A DNA stretch of 64,000 nt from Bog-473 sp963737745 (GCA_963737745.1 CAVTTR010000003.1:62001-126000), one strand, 5' to 3'. Shown: positions 54,599 through 63,354, counted from the stretch's first letter. A program made the numbers and translations. The notes: generated from the letters alone by a model not told the origin.

Positions 54599-55216
54599 GT
54601 GTCCGCCCGCGTGACCGCCCACCCGCAGGCTCAACCCTCACTGCCCCGAGGCGCCCTCGGGCACGAAGTCGTGCTCATCCCGGTCAAGGGCTTCCGACAA
54701 GCCAAACGCCGGCTGGGGGGGTCCATGACCGATGAACGCCGCGAGCATCTCGTTCGATCCATGGCCGCACACGTCGTCGCCGCGTGCACACCACTCCCCG
54801 TGGCGGTCGTGTGCGACGATCCGGAAGTGGCGGTGTGGGCCGAAGCCCTCGGAGCAACCATCATGTGGGAGCCCGGGCAAGGGCTCAACGGTGCGGTGGG
54901 CGCCGGAGTGGCACAACTGGCTGCGGCCGGCGTCGAATGGGTGATCGTCGCCCATGGCGACCTCCCACGTGCCCGCGGCCTGGGGCACCTCGCTCCGTTC
55001 AGCGGTATCACCCTGGTGCCCGATCGCAAGGACGACGGAACGAACGTCTTGCGCCTCCCCACCGGATGCGACTTCCACTTCGCCTACGGGCCGGGCTCGT
55101 TTCGATCGCACCGCGCCGAGGCGGTGCGCGTCGGGCTTCCGGTCCGCGTCTTGCGCATACCTGCCCTGGCGTACGACGTCGACTGGCCGGCTGATGTGGT
55201 CGAGCTCACCCCATGA
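54599..55216 (+). CDS. cofC: 2-phospho-L-lactate guanylyltransferase (F420 biosynthesis)
   Basis: CofC activates 2-phospho-L-lactate or phosphoenolpyruvate with GTP for coenzyme F420. The 205-residue product has VVLIPVKGFRQAKRRLGGSM (the nucleotide-binding start), VAVVCDDPEVAVWAEALGA, LNGAVGAGVAQL, VIVAHGDLPRARGL and VPDRKDDGTNVLRLP, with the FHFAYGPGSFRSH substrate loop. The start is a GTG at 54599, 62 nt from the divergent gpsA. Its stop overlaps the next start by 4 nt. Presence of this gene implies that the organism makes F420. Confidence 0.93.
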   Translation: MSARVTAHPQAQPSLPRGALGHEVVLIPVKGFRQAKRRLGGSMTDERREHLVRSMAAHVVAACTPLPVAVVCDDPEVAVWAEALGATIMWEPGQGLNGAVGAGVAQLAAAGVEWVIVAHGDLPRARGLGHLAPFSGITLVPDRKDDGTNVLRLPTGCDFHFAYGPGSFRSHRAEAVRVGLPVRVLRIPALAYDVDWPADVVELTP

Positions 55217-56013
55217 GCGACACAGAACCGTCCGGGGGCAGAGAGCCCTCGGGGCGCATCGTGGCCGTCAACGACCTCCCCGAGCGCGGCCGTCCCACTA
55301 TGAATCTGCCCACGCCATCCGTCGTGGCGGCGGTCGGAGCGCACCCCGACGACATCGAATTTGGCTGCGGGGCGACGCTGGCCAAATGGGCCGACGCAGG
55401 GGCCACCATCCACCATCTGGTGCTGACCGATGGTGCGAAAGGATCCTGGGATCAGCAACGTGATGCCGCCGCACTCGTCACGCGCCGTCAGCATGAGCAA
55501 CGACGCGCCGCTTCGCTCCTTGGCGGAGGTGACGTCGTGTTTCTCGGGCGGACCGATGGAGAGCTGTGCAACGGAGTGCGCGAGCAGTGGGAAGTCTCTC
55601 GATGGATCCGTCGGATCCAACCTGATGTCGTACTCGGGCACGACCCGTGGCGGCGCTACCGCCTCCACCCCGACCACCGGCATGCCGGATTCATCCTGAC
55701 CGATGCCATCGTTGCCGCACGCGATCCCCACTTCTTCACTGATCAGGGACTCGCACCACACCGGCCATCCGCTCTGCTCTTGTGGGAGGCGGATGAGCCG
55801 AACCATGTCGAAGAGGTGGCGGCATTCGCCGAAACAAAGATCGCGGCACTGCTGGCGCACGAGAGCCAATTCGAGAGCACCATGGGCATAGCGGACGCCG
55901 GATCCGCGGAACTCGATGCCTTTATGCGACGAGTGCACGCACAACTGAGCGAGCATGGAGCGCTGGCGGGACTCGCCCACGGCGAGAGCTTCCACCTGAT
56001 GACCGACATATAA
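55213..56013 (+). CDS. PIG-L/LmbE-family deacetylase
   Basis: A zinc-dependent deacetylase of 266 residues with AAVGAHPDDIEFGCGATLAK (AHPDD motif near residue 43), ASLLGGGDVVFLGRTDGEL and the third zinc ligand in RLHPDHRHAGFIL. The first 29 residues have no family match and an internal ATG at residue 30 could be the start. It resembles MshB/Mca-type enzymes of mycothiol metabolism, but the substrate cannot be fixed. It is coupled to cofC by an ATGA overlap. Confidence 0.88.
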   Translation: MSDTEPSGGREPSGRIVAVNDLPERGRPTMNLPTPSVVAAVGAHPDDIEFGCGATLAKWADAGATIHHLVLTDGAKGSWDQQRDAAALVTRRQHEQRRAASLLGGGDVVFLGRTDGELCNGVREQWEVSRWIRRIQPDVVLGHDPWRRYRLHPDHRHAGFILTDAIVAARDPHFFTDQGLAPHRPSALLLWEADEPNHVEEVAAFAETKIAALLAHESQFESTMGIADAGSAELDAFMRRVHAQLSEHGALAGLAHGESFHLMTDI

Positions 56014-56027
56014 GTCTCCCAATTGCA

Positions 56028-56055
56028 AAGTCGGGGGCCCGAAGGCCCCCGACTT
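56028..56055. terminator. Bidirectional terminator hairpin
   Basis: AAGTCGGGGGCC at 56028-56039 pairs exactly with GGCCCCCGACTT at 56044-56055 around a CGAA tetraloop. It stands between the convergent PIG-L and H1-like genes and can serve both strands. Confidence 0.75.
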
Positions 56056-56107
56056 CACCGTTCCAAGAACGAACGGCTGCACTGCTCAACTACAACTGCT
56101 CAACTGC

Positions 56108-56566
56108 TCAGCGAGCCGCCTTACGAGCCGGTGCTCTCTTGACAGCTTTCTTTGCAGTCGTGCGCTTGACGGCCTTCTTGGCCGGGGAGCGACGCACTGC
56201 CTTCTTCGCCGTAGTTGCTCTCTTGACAGCCTTCTTAGCCGGTGCCCTCTTGGCGCTCTTCTTGGCCGGGGTCCGCTTGGCTGCCTTCTTCGCTGCAGTC
56301 CGCTTGACGGCTTTCTTTGCCGGCGCGCGCTTGACTGCTTTCTTTGCAGGAGCCCTCTTGACAGCCTTCTTAGCCGGTGCCCGCTTGGCGCTCTTCTTGG
56401 CCGGGGTCCGCTTGGCTGCCTTCTTCACTGCAGTCCGCTTGACGGCTTTCCTTGCCGGCGCGCGCTTCACTGCTTTCTTTGCTGGGGCTCGCTTTACTGC
56501 TTTCTTTGCTGGGGCCCGTTTGACGGCCTTCTTGGCCGGGGCCCGCTTTTTCGCGGCTACTGCCAC
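56108..56566 (-). CDS. Histone H1-like Lys/Ala/Pro-rich repeat protein
   Basis: The 152-residue product is almost wholly built from 7-8 residue units of the type KKAVKRAPA, giving an extremely basic protein. A larger block of about 56 residues (VKRTAVKKAAKRTPAKK and on) is present twice with small changes. There is no HU domain, so it is a free tail like the eukaryotic H1 C terminus or chlamydial Hc proteins. It should bind DNA or RNA without sequence preference and compact the nucleoid. The start is a GTG at 56566 after GGGAGG. Confidence 0.85.
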   Translation of the reverse strand: MAVAAKKRAPAKKAVKRAPAKKAVKRAPAKKAVKRAPARKAVKRTAVKKAAKRTPAKKSAKRAPAKKAVKRAPAKKAVKRAPAKKAVKRTAAKKAAKRTPAKKSAKRAPAKKAVKRATTAKKAVRRSPAKKAVKRTTAKKAVKRAPARKAAR

Positions 56567-57135
56567 AGGTGCACCTCCCTAGGAGCATGGTCACTGAATA
56601 GAGGTGAAGCCTGCGCCACGCCGATGCTACGAACACATCGTCGTGCGCACTGCCGCACCGATTTCTTTGTCGCTCGGTATGAATGGGACGTCGGAAGATG
56701 GTTCAACGACCTTTTCTCCCTACGAGCCGTCCATTCCGATTACCCGAATTGCAACGACTGATTGAGGTGATGAGGCACTGCATGAGGCGCGTAGTTGGCA
56801 TATCGATGTCTTTGCCTGGCGCGCTGCACACTGTTGCATCGCAGCACATATCAACCCTCCATAACACTTCGGGTAGACACATTCTTCGTTATGTACCTGC
56901 CCAGGTCAAGCATCATTTTTTTCCAACGTGTTTTTTTCATCGATGACGAACCCAATTCTGATGTGGCACACACGTCAATTTCTACGGTCGTCACTCGCAT
57001 AGTTGATGTGTCAACACACATTCGGGGCGGAGTGCGAGTGATGTTTTGCACGAAATGCGTCGACACGTCAGATCGGTGTGTGCGGCTGCACTCGGTCATG
57101 CGCCAAGCGACGCACAGTCCGCACGAGACGCGCGT
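56567..57135. other. AT-rich intergenic region upstream of the coupling-protein gene; possible oriT/control region
   Basis: About 570 nt with no supported gene. It is lower in GC than its neighbours, with T-runs near 56917 and 56930. It holds the inverted repeat GTTGA-TGTG-TCAAC near 57003-57016 and the motif ACACATTC twice (near 56876 and 57017). It lies between the H1-like gene and the conjugation gene, which is where a transfer origin or divergent promoters could be. The oriT idea is speculative. Confidence 0.4.
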
Positions 57136-58515
57136 ATGACGGCATTTGATTTCGACACACCGCGTCGCGACGGTCGAGGCATCTACCTCGGAATCGCGAA
57201 CGAAACGTGGTCATGGGCGGGTTCGCAACGCTCGGCCCTCATTCTCGGACCTTCGCGGTCCGGAAAGACATCTTCCCTGGTCATACCCAATCTTTTCGTC
57301 TCCGACGGGCCTGTTGTCTCCACCTCCACCAAGCCCGACGTGATGGTGGCAACAGCCACCGAACGAAGTCGCCATGGTTGGGCTTTTCTCTTCGATCCCA
57401 GCGGTGAAATCGAATGTCCGGCCTCAGTCGAACGCGTGGGGTGGTCACCATTGACAACCGCTACCGACTGGGATGCCGCCGTGCAAACCTCTGATGCGAT
57501 GGTCAGTGCGTCACGTCTCGCAGGGAGTGCCATGTCACGATCTGCCGGCGACCAACATTGGACTGAGCGAGCAAGTGCATTGCTGTCCCCACTCCTCCAC
57601 GCCGCAGCACTCGAATCTCTTCCCATGCGGTCGGTCTTACGTTGGATTGACCGCCACGATGGCGCGACTGCGTTGCAAATTCTCTCGCGCACGGTGGGGG
57701 AGGACGCCACCGCCACCGACTTGCTGGCCGGCATCGTGGGTACCGATGCTCGGGAACAGTCGGGAATTTGGTCCACCGCGTCGGGGGTGCTGGCTGCCTA
57801 CAGATCAGAGGCCGCGTTGGCGTCTACACAGCTCCCTCCGCTCGATGCAGCCGAATTCACCCGCGGCGTGAACACGATGTACATCTGCTCAGCCGGGCGG
57901 CGCCAGCACCAGTTTGCGCCGCTCGTCGTGGCCGCCATCAGCGACGTGCGTGACGCCACCTATGACCGGGAAAGGAGCGGCGAGCGGTTCCCGCCCACTC
58001 TGCTCGCCCTCGACGAGGTCGCCAACATCGCTCCCATTCCCGATCTCCCCACCATGCTGAGTGAGGGTGCGGGCCAGGGCCTCCTCGTCATGGCGTGTCT
58101 ACAAGACCTCTCCCAGGCCCGCGGACGTTGGGGATCGGCGGCCGATGGATTTCTCACCCTCTTCGGTACGACGGTGGTCTTGCCCGGCATCGCCGATGTC
58201 GCGACGCTACGCGACCTCAGTGCGATCGGTGGGGAGCACGAGCTGCGCACAACCACCGTCGGGCAGTCGGTGGGCGAATGGGGGCGCCTGCGCCCCTCGA
58301 GTTCGGTAAGTACGGTTCGAGTGCCCAGACTTCCGGTGGACGTGATTGCCAGAGGATCGAGCGGACATGCGCTGATCCTCACGCCGGAACGCACATACGA
58401 CTCGATCCGTCTCACTCCGGCCCATGCCAGTCACCCGTGGCGTGAGATGTCGGGGCGTCAACCGCCATCCATAACCTTGGCGCGGGAACGAGGGACGTCC
58501 GAGCGGGGACGCTGA
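57136..58515 (+). CDS. Type IV coupling protein (VirD4/TraG-type, TraM-recognition domain)
   Basis: A 459-residue ATPase. Walker A is ALILGPSRSGKTSSLVIPNL, Walker B is PTLLALDEVANIAPIPDLPT, and the CLQDLSQARGRWG and FGTTVVLPGIAD regions follow as in conjugative coupling proteins. The usual N-terminal membrane helices are absent, so it is a soluble short form. The ATG at 57136 is the best start; an upstream in-frame ATG at 57046 gives an unlike N terminus. It is convergent with the relaxase gene and is expected to bring the relaxase-DNA complex to a secretion channel. No channel genes are in the window. Confidence 0.85.
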   Translation: MTAFDFDTPRRDGRGIYLGIANETWSWAGSQRSALILGPSRSGKTSSLVIPNLFVSDGPVVSTSTKPDVMVATATERSRHGWAFLFDPSGEIECPASVERVGWSPLTTATDWDAAVQTSDAMVSASRLAGSAMSRSAGDQHWTERASALLSPLLHAAALESLPMRSVLRWIDRHDGATALQILSRTVGEDATATDLLAGIVGTDAREQSGIWSTASGVLAAYRSEAALASTQLPPLDAAEFTRGVNTMYICSAGRRQHQFAPLVVAAISDVRDATYDRERSGERFPPTLLALDEVANIAPIPDLPTMLSEGAGQGLLVMACLQDLSQARGRWGSAADGFLTLFGTTVVLPGIADVATLRDLSAIGGEHELRTTTVGQSVGEWGRLRPSSSVSTVRVPRLPVDVIARGSSGHALILTPERTYDSIRLTPAHASHPWREMSGRQPPSITLARERGTSERGR

Positions 58516-59936
58516 CTCAACGGCTGCGTTCCATTTCCTGACTGCGCCCTTCCCGCCAACCCAGTCGCTGCCGTGCCACCTCCAGTTGGCGAGTCGTTTG
58601 CAAGTGATCGACCAGGCGCGCAGTGGGAAGCGAGGCGATCCCCGAAGGCCATGCGATCGGTGCCCAGGGCATCGCTCCCGCGCCCGACCTGCCAGCGATC
58701 CCGGTAGTCATCAACCACCCGCGCCGCCTCACGCCAGACCGCATGGTCGACGCGATCCACCGGGCGCGGGCCAAGGGCCTCGAGGAGATGACCTCCAGGC
58801 GTAACACTGCGCAACGTGCGGGTGTCCTCGGCGACACCCACCTGTTCCCGCTCGGAGAGACGGGGCGTCCACAGGTCCGTGAGAGCCTCGACGGTTTGCG
58901 CGTCGGCGCCCGCCACTGCAGCAGTAGCGAAGGCAGTCGCCACATCGCGGCGACGCGCCGCGCCGTCCGCCGGGAGCGAGAGAGTGGCACCAAACCGGTG
59001 TTCGTCGAGACTCTGGGTCCCTGCCGTGCGTTCGGCTCGCCGCCCGAGGACAGTCTGTATTTCCCTTCGGTCACTCCCGATCGACCGGGCGCGCCGCTCC
59101 CACTGCGACGACAGTTCGTCAAAGTCCAGACCCGAGACCTTTTCCGGTCGAGTAGCGGCCCACGCGATTCGTGCGCCCGCCGCAGAGTGGGCTCCCCACT
59201 CAGCCATATGTCGCCGGATATCGGCTGACCGTGATGAAAACTCACCAAGGGCGAGCGGGGAAACTCCCGCGACTTCGGCACTCAAGCGCGGTCCTAGCAC
59301 CCACCGCGCCCCGAGCCGGGTGGAGAGCTCCCCGCGCAGGTGCGCTTCGTACATAGCGGACGCCGCAGCTCGATGCGCCGACAGCCCGCGGTGGTCGCAT
59401 GCGCTCCAACGGCTGTCCAGGCCGTGCACCATGTTGGCCATCACGACGTGGGTGTGTAGGTGAGGGTCGAGGTTCCGACTGACCCCATGGGTGAACGACG
59501 CCGCCACCAAGCCCGTTGTCGGCACCACCCGGCGCTCTTCGCCCGAACCTCGCTGGGCACTGAGCGCGTGCGACTCCACATAGGCCAATGCGCCCCGAAC
59601 GCTTTCGTTGTGGGCCGATACGACGTGTCGGGCCACCTCCTCTCCCCCCAAGGCGAAGATCACGCTCACCGACTTCGGTGCGCTGAACGTGAGGTCGAAC
59701 CCCTGCACGGTGGCACGATCTGACCGCATCCGATGGCCCGATGTGGGGTGGCGACCATCGAGCACGGCGCGCAGTGCCATGGGGTCCGGTGCTCCGTGCA
59801 ACCCAAGGTTGGCCGCCGCGTGTCCGGTCCACAGGGCGGGCCCCTCGTCCCACCGCCGCGGAAGGGGAAGCTCGTGCGCCAAATCCGCCAGGTAGTAGTT
59901 CGCTCCCGCGGAAGTCAGGCGGTGTACTCCGAGCAC
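58458..59936 (-). CDS. MobF-family relaxase (TrwC/TraI-type relaxase domain, no helicase)
   Basis: The GTG at 59936, preceded by AAAGGGG, starts a product reading LGVHRLTSAGANYYLADLAH with the catalytic tyrosine pair. Then come GFDLTFSAPKSVSVIFALGG and the HUH metal motif NLDPHLHTHVVMANMVHG. The helicase part of full-length MobF relaxases is missing. The frame is open further upstream but without family features. Near 58630 another frame takes over with helical sense (ARLVDHLQTTRQLEVARQRL), ending at 58517, one base from the coupling-protein stop. The uninterrupted frame ends at 58458. A single extra base is the likely reason. Confidence 0.85.
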   Translation of the reverse strand: MLGVHRLTSAGANYYLADLAHELPLPRRWDEGPALWTGHAAANLGLHGAPDPMALRAVLDGRHPTSGHRMRSDRATVQGFDLTFSAPKSVSVIFALGGEEVARHVVSAHNESVRGALAYVESHALSAQRGSGEERRVVPTTGLVAASFTHGVSRNLDPHLHTHVVMANMVHGLDSRWSACDHRGLSAHRAAASAMYEAHLRGELSTRLGARWVLGPRLSAEVAGVSPLALGEFSSRSADIRRHMAEWGAHSAAGARIAWAATRPEKVSGLDFDELSSQWERRARSIGSDRREIQTVLGRRAERTAGTQSLDEHRFGATLSLPADGAARRRDVATAFATAAVAGADAQTVEALTDLWTPRLSEREQVGVAEDTRTLRSVTPGGHLLEALGPRPVDRVDHAVWREAARVVDDYRDRWQVGRGSDALGTDRMAFGDRLASHCAPGRSLANDSPTGGGTAATGLAGRAQSGNGTQPLSQRPRSDVPRSRAKVMDGG

Positions 59937-60004
59937 CCGATCCCCTTTCCCAGGTTCTGTCCTTGGGTGGAGAACGGTCGTGCGCGTGGGCGTGCGGTGC
60001 TCTG

Positions 60005-60982
60005 CTAGTCCACTGCTGCGTGGTACAACCGCAAGATCTTTCGAGCAGCCCGCCCGGCCAAGTCGGTGAGCTCGGTCGGACGGACGACCGACGCGTCCGG
60101 GCCGAGCTGGAGAAGGAGCCGCTCGAACCAGGCCATGCCCGCCACGTCGAGGACCACATCGGTCACCGTCCCATCGGCGGCACGACCGATGCCGCGAACG
60201 GGTATGGACTCGGGCACCCATTGGGCGTCTGCGCCCAAATGAAGGTGCACCTCGACTGCGCCTGGCCCGGGTAAGAAGCCGCCCTCCCTCGCCTGTGTCG
60301 GCCACGTTGCGCCGACATTCTTGGGACCGATGGAACGTACCGCGCTGACCCGATCGACCCGGAAGCGCCGCATATCCCCCGCCCGCTGACAGAAGGCGTC
60401 AAGGTACCAATGCCCATCCGTCGTGATCACCTGCAAGGGATCGACGACGCGAGTTGTCAACTCGTCACGCGAGGCGGAGTGATAGTCGATCTCCACCACC
60501 TGACCCTCATCAATGGCGCGGCGCACGGCCGAGAGTGCCGAGGGCGTGTCGACGTCCATGCCGATCGCCTCACGCGACCCAAGGGCGGCGTCGAGCTTGG
60601 CCAACACGCGGCGCAGCGCCTGATCTTCGGGTCCCGGAACAGCCATGATCAAACGCGCCGAGGCTGCGACCGCAAAACCCTCGGCCGGGGTGAGCCGGCG
60701 TGGTCGGGCGAACTCTGGAGGGAGGAAGGCGCGAACGGAGGTCTCCGACACCTCGATCTCCATCAACGTGTCAGGCGTATAAGGGGGGACCCCGCAGCAC
60801 GCCGCCAACTCGAGCTCGCGTATCAACTCCTCCTCATCCATGGAGAAGCGGCGCGCCACGTCGGCGATCTCCGCCTCCCCGACCCGTGCCAACCATCCAA
60901 CGACCGCCAGCAGACGCCGCAAGCGTTGGCTCGTCTCTCTTCCCGGAAGGCCCCGCGAGGGCACCGGCGGTTCCACCTCCAC
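60005..60982 (-). CDS. pafC: WYL-domain transcriptional regulator (PafC-like)
   Basis: A 325-residue protein with a helix-turn-helix region (RLRRLLAVVGWLARVGEAEI) and a WYL core (VVEIDYHSASRDELTTRVVDPLQVITTDGHWYLDAFCQRAGDMRRFRVDRV). PafB and PafC form the activator of the mycobacterial DNA-damage response. The second member is usually shorter in the HTH part, as here. The start at 60982 lies inside the upstream gene by 160 nt. The proteasome genes often nearby are not in this window. Confidence 0.82.
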   Translation of the reverse strand: MEVEPPVPSRGLPGRETSQRLRRLLAVVGWLARVGEAEIADVARRFSMDEEELIRELELAACCGVPPYTPDTLMEIEVSETSVRAFLPPEFARPRRLTPAEGFAVAASARLIMAVPGPEDQALRRVLAKLDAALGSREAIGMDVDTPSALSAVRRAIDEGQVVEIDYHSASRDELTTRVVDPLQVITTDGHWYLDAFCQRAGDMRRFRVDRVSAVRSIGPKNVGATWPTQAREGGFLPGPGAVEVHLHLGADAQWVPESIPVRGIGRAADGTVTDVVLDVAGMAWFERLLLQLGPDASVVRPTELTDLAGRAARKILRLYHAAVD

Positions 60983-61974
60983 CAGGGCGCGTGGGCGCGC
61001 ACGGCCACGACGGGGGCGAGCGTTGTCCGTGCGGGCGCATCAGGCCCGTTCGCGATGGCCACGAGCCACACGCTGAGCTCGGAGCGGAACTCGAGTGGCT
61101 CGAGGATCTCGGCATGATCGAGCAATCCGAGGATCCAGTAGCGGAGCTGGGGAAACCCCGCCACCCGCAAACAAAGGATGACTGAACCGTCCTCGGCACG
61201 ACTCTCGACGCGATCGGGCCCGACCTCCTCGGCCACTCTCGGCCCCTCGATCGCATCAACTCGGATGCGGGTGACCACATAGTCGTCGCCCTCGGCTTGC
61301 CATGGCGCTTCGGGCAGCGATGCCTTGATGTCGATACCGTCGGGCAGGACCGCACTTCCTGGCGCATCGAGATGCACCGCGTCTTCTATGCGGTCCACAC
61401 GAAACGTGCGCACGGCTTCACGGTCGATGTCCCAAGCCACCAGATACCAATGACCGAAGCGAAACCACAAACCGGCCGGCGACACGCGACGCACCTGCTG
61501 CCGGTAGGAGAAGGAGGCGACCGTGTGCGTGCGCACGGCCTCGAAGAGATCGATCAAGGCGGGGGGCGTGACCAACGTGGCGATGGGGCGCGCCTCGCCC
61601 AGACCTGTTGCACCCAACTTCAAAAGAGCATCTCGGCCACTAGGATCGTCGAGGTGCACGCCGGCAACCGCCAGGTGGAGGGCAACTTGTTCGTCAGGTT
61701 CGAGCGCCAGGTCAGGCAGATAGAACGCCTCGCGATCGATGAGGTAGCCGTATTGTTCCTGACCGGGCAACGGTTGGGTTTGTACGGGAATTCCGTCGTC
61801 GCGCAAGAGTCGCTTGTCCCGCTCGAAGGCTTGCCGACGGGCCGAATGCTCCTCGGGGTACCCGGGTACCTGCAGGGCGATTGCGTCCAGCGTCAACGGT
61901 TGCTCGGTGTTGAGGAGGACCAGGACCAGGTCGGTCACCCGCTCCAGTCGGTCGAGTCGTGCTGGGGCAGCCAT
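60823..61974 (-). CDS. pafB: WYL-domain transcriptional regulator (PafB-like)
   Basis: The ATG at 61974 starts MAAPARLDRLERVTDLVLVL, a winged HTH (TLDAIALQVPGYPEEHSARR), followed by the WYL domain (VASFSYRQQVRRVSPAGLWFRFGHWYLVAWDIDREAVRTFRVDRI). With the downstream gene it forms a PafB/PafC-like pair that responds to single-stranded DNA in Mycobacterium. The last 50 residues (WWRWNRRCPRGAF) are unlike the family and overlap the next gene, so the true end is probably near 60990, again pointing to a one-base shift. Confidence 0.83.
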   Translation of the reverse strand: MAAPARLDRLERVTDLVLVLLNTEQPLTLDAIALQVPGYPEEHSARRQAFERDKRLLRDDGIPVQTQPLPGQEQYGYLIDREAFYLPDLALEPDEQVALHLAVAGVHLDDPSGRDALLKLGATGLGEARPIATLVTPPALIDLFEAVRTHTVASFSYRQQVRRVSPAGLWFRFGHWYLVAWDIDREAVRTFRVDRIEDAVHLDAPGSAVLPDGIDIKASLPEAPWQAEGDDYVVTRIRVDAIEGPRVAEEVGPDRVESRAEDGSVILCLRVAGFPQLRYWILGLLDHAEILEPLEFRSELSVWLVAIANGPDAPARTTLAPVVAVRAHAPWWRWNRRCPRGAFREERRANACGVCWRSLDGWHGSGRRRSPTWRAASPWMRRS

Positions 61975-62003
61975 CGAGGAGAGCCTACGGCCGCCGCTCT
62001 CCC

Positions 62004-62897
62004 ATGACGGCACTGGCCCACCCTTTCGACTGGCACCTCGACATCTTCTGGATAGTGGCCATACCCGCCCTCGTGCTGGGGTATGTCCTCGCCACTCGAA
62101 CCGAGGAGAACCGGCCGACGCGCCATCAGCGACAATGCTTCACTCTGGGCGTGGTGGCACTGGTGGTGGCCTTCATGTGGCCGCTGGCGGACTTGGCGGC
62201 GCGCTGGTCACTCCTCGCCCTCGTGGCGCAACGGCTTCTTCTGGTGTTGGCCGTGCCCCCTCTCCTCGTCGCCGGGACACCGAGGCCAATCATCGGGAGG
62301 CTCACTCGGCCCGCTGCCGTCGACGCCGTGCTGCGCCTCGCCGTCAAGCCCATCCCCGCCGTGCTCTTCGTCACCGTGGTCGCCGTGGGAACCTTGACCA
62401 CCGGACTGATCAGCCTGGCTGCCCGCTCCGACGTCGCACGCGACGTCATGCAGCTCGTCGTGCTGCTCTCGGGTTTTGTCCTGTGGGCCCCGGTACTCAG
62501 CGAATTGCCCGGAGTGAAGCCACTTTCGGCCGTCGGCCGCGGCGCATACCTGATCGTGCAGTCGATCGTGCCGAGCTTTCTCTCCGTGGTGTGGATCTTC
62601 GCCCGCCGACCCCTGTACCCCTCCTACGACCACCATGCATCGGTGCTCGGTATGTCACCCCTTCTCGATCAGCAACTGGCCGGATTCCTGGCCAAGCTCT
62701 GCACCATCGCAGTGCTGTGGACCGTCGCCTTCTTTGTCATGACGCGCCCGCACGCGGCTACCGGGATTGAAGAAGATCGTGAGCCCTTGCTCTGGTCGGA
62801 CGTGGAACGAGAAATTCGAGCGCGCCGACCGGCGCGAACTGCGTGGACACCGCTTCCCAGGGCCTCCGGCCAACACTCCGCCTGTCGATCCGCCTAG
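62004..62897 (+). CDS. Cytochrome c oxidase assembly protein, CtaG-like (caa3_CtaG)
   Basis: A membrane protein of about 297 residues from the ATG at 62004 (MTALAHPFDWHLDIFWIVAI). It has about seven hydrophobic segments: FWIVAIPALVLGYVLAT, FTLGVVALVVAFMWPLADLA, LLLVLAVPPLLVAG and others, in the pattern of the caa3_CtaG family, which helps to load copper into cytochrome oxidase. Histidines near the membrane ends (HPFDWHLD, YDHHAS) could bind copper. It is divergent from pafB with 29 nt between starts, and no oxidase genes are near. Confidence 0.8.
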   Translation: MTALAHPFDWHLDIFWIVAIPALVLGYVLATRTEENRPTRHQRQCFTLGVVALVVAFMWPLADLAARWSLLALVAQRLLLVLAVPPLLVAGTPRPIIGRLTRPAAVDAVLRLAVKPIPAVLFVTVVAVGTLTTGLISLAARSDVARDVMQLVVLLSGFVLWAPVLSELPGVKPLSAVGRGAYLIVQSIVPSFLSVVWIFARRPLYPSYDHHASVLGMSPLLDQQLAGFLAKLCTIAVLWTVAFFVMTRPHAATGIEEDREPLLWSDVEREIRARRPARTAWTPLPRASGQHSACRSA

Positions 62898-62941
62898 GTA
62901 ACCCGCGAGAGCAACCTCTCGGCTTTCGGCGGGCTCGACGG

Positions 62942-63268
62942 TCAGGCCAGTGTCGCTCCTCTGAGTTCGTCGAGGGACAACTCGCCGGTTTGGTTGCCAC
63001 CACATTGCGGGCATTGCTCGACATGGCGCCAGGAACGGAGGAGGCGTGACCCTTCAGGATTCAAAAGCACCACGAAGGATTCGGAGATCGGATCGATCTC
63101 CAATCCAAAGTACGCACGCCAGGCGGTGGTCGCCGCGTGGGCGTCCAGCGACAATCCCTTGAGGATTCGCCGGAAGCGAAGCCTCTCCGTGTCGAAGATC
63201 CAAGTGCTATGACAGGACTCCAGCACAAACAGCGTGTCATCTCCCGAATGGTCCACCCTCTTGATCAT
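62942..63268 (-). CDS. Small hypothetical protein with a CxxC motif
   Basis: A 108-residue product starting MIKRVDHSGDDTLFVLESCH and containing WIFDTERLRFRRILKGLSLD and one CPQCGG pair near residue 86. A beta-sheet beginning and short helices are suggested; the single CxxC could bind zinc with another pair member or form a disulfide. No family is recognised. It lies between ctaG and the carboxylase gene. Confidence 0.6.
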   Translation of the reverse strand: MIKRVDHSGDDTLFVLESCHSTWIFDTERLRFRRILKGLSLDAHAATTAWRAYFGLEIDPISESFVVLLNPEGSRLLRSWRHVEQCPQCGGNQTGELSLDELRGATLA

Positions 63269-63354
63269 GCCGGATCCATTACCAAAACATGGCGCGGAAC
63301 AACCTCATATTCGTTGCGAATTCGTGACAATCGAGAGGATTGCTGTTCACACGG

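Noticed and set aside
56139..56582. Plus-strand frame rich in Phe, Ala and Leu resembling a membrane protein
   Set aside because: It is the complement of the H1-like repeat gene; the minus strand has the ribosome site and family character.
58517..59281. A separate minus-strand gene inside the relaxase region
   Set aside because: Most of it is a shadow frame; only its last 40 codons look real and they are the expected end of the relaxase after a one-base shift.
61814..62770. A 318-codon plus-strand frame overlapping ctaG
   Set aside because: Arg-rich and without motifs; the frame starting at 62004 gives a clear membrane protein.
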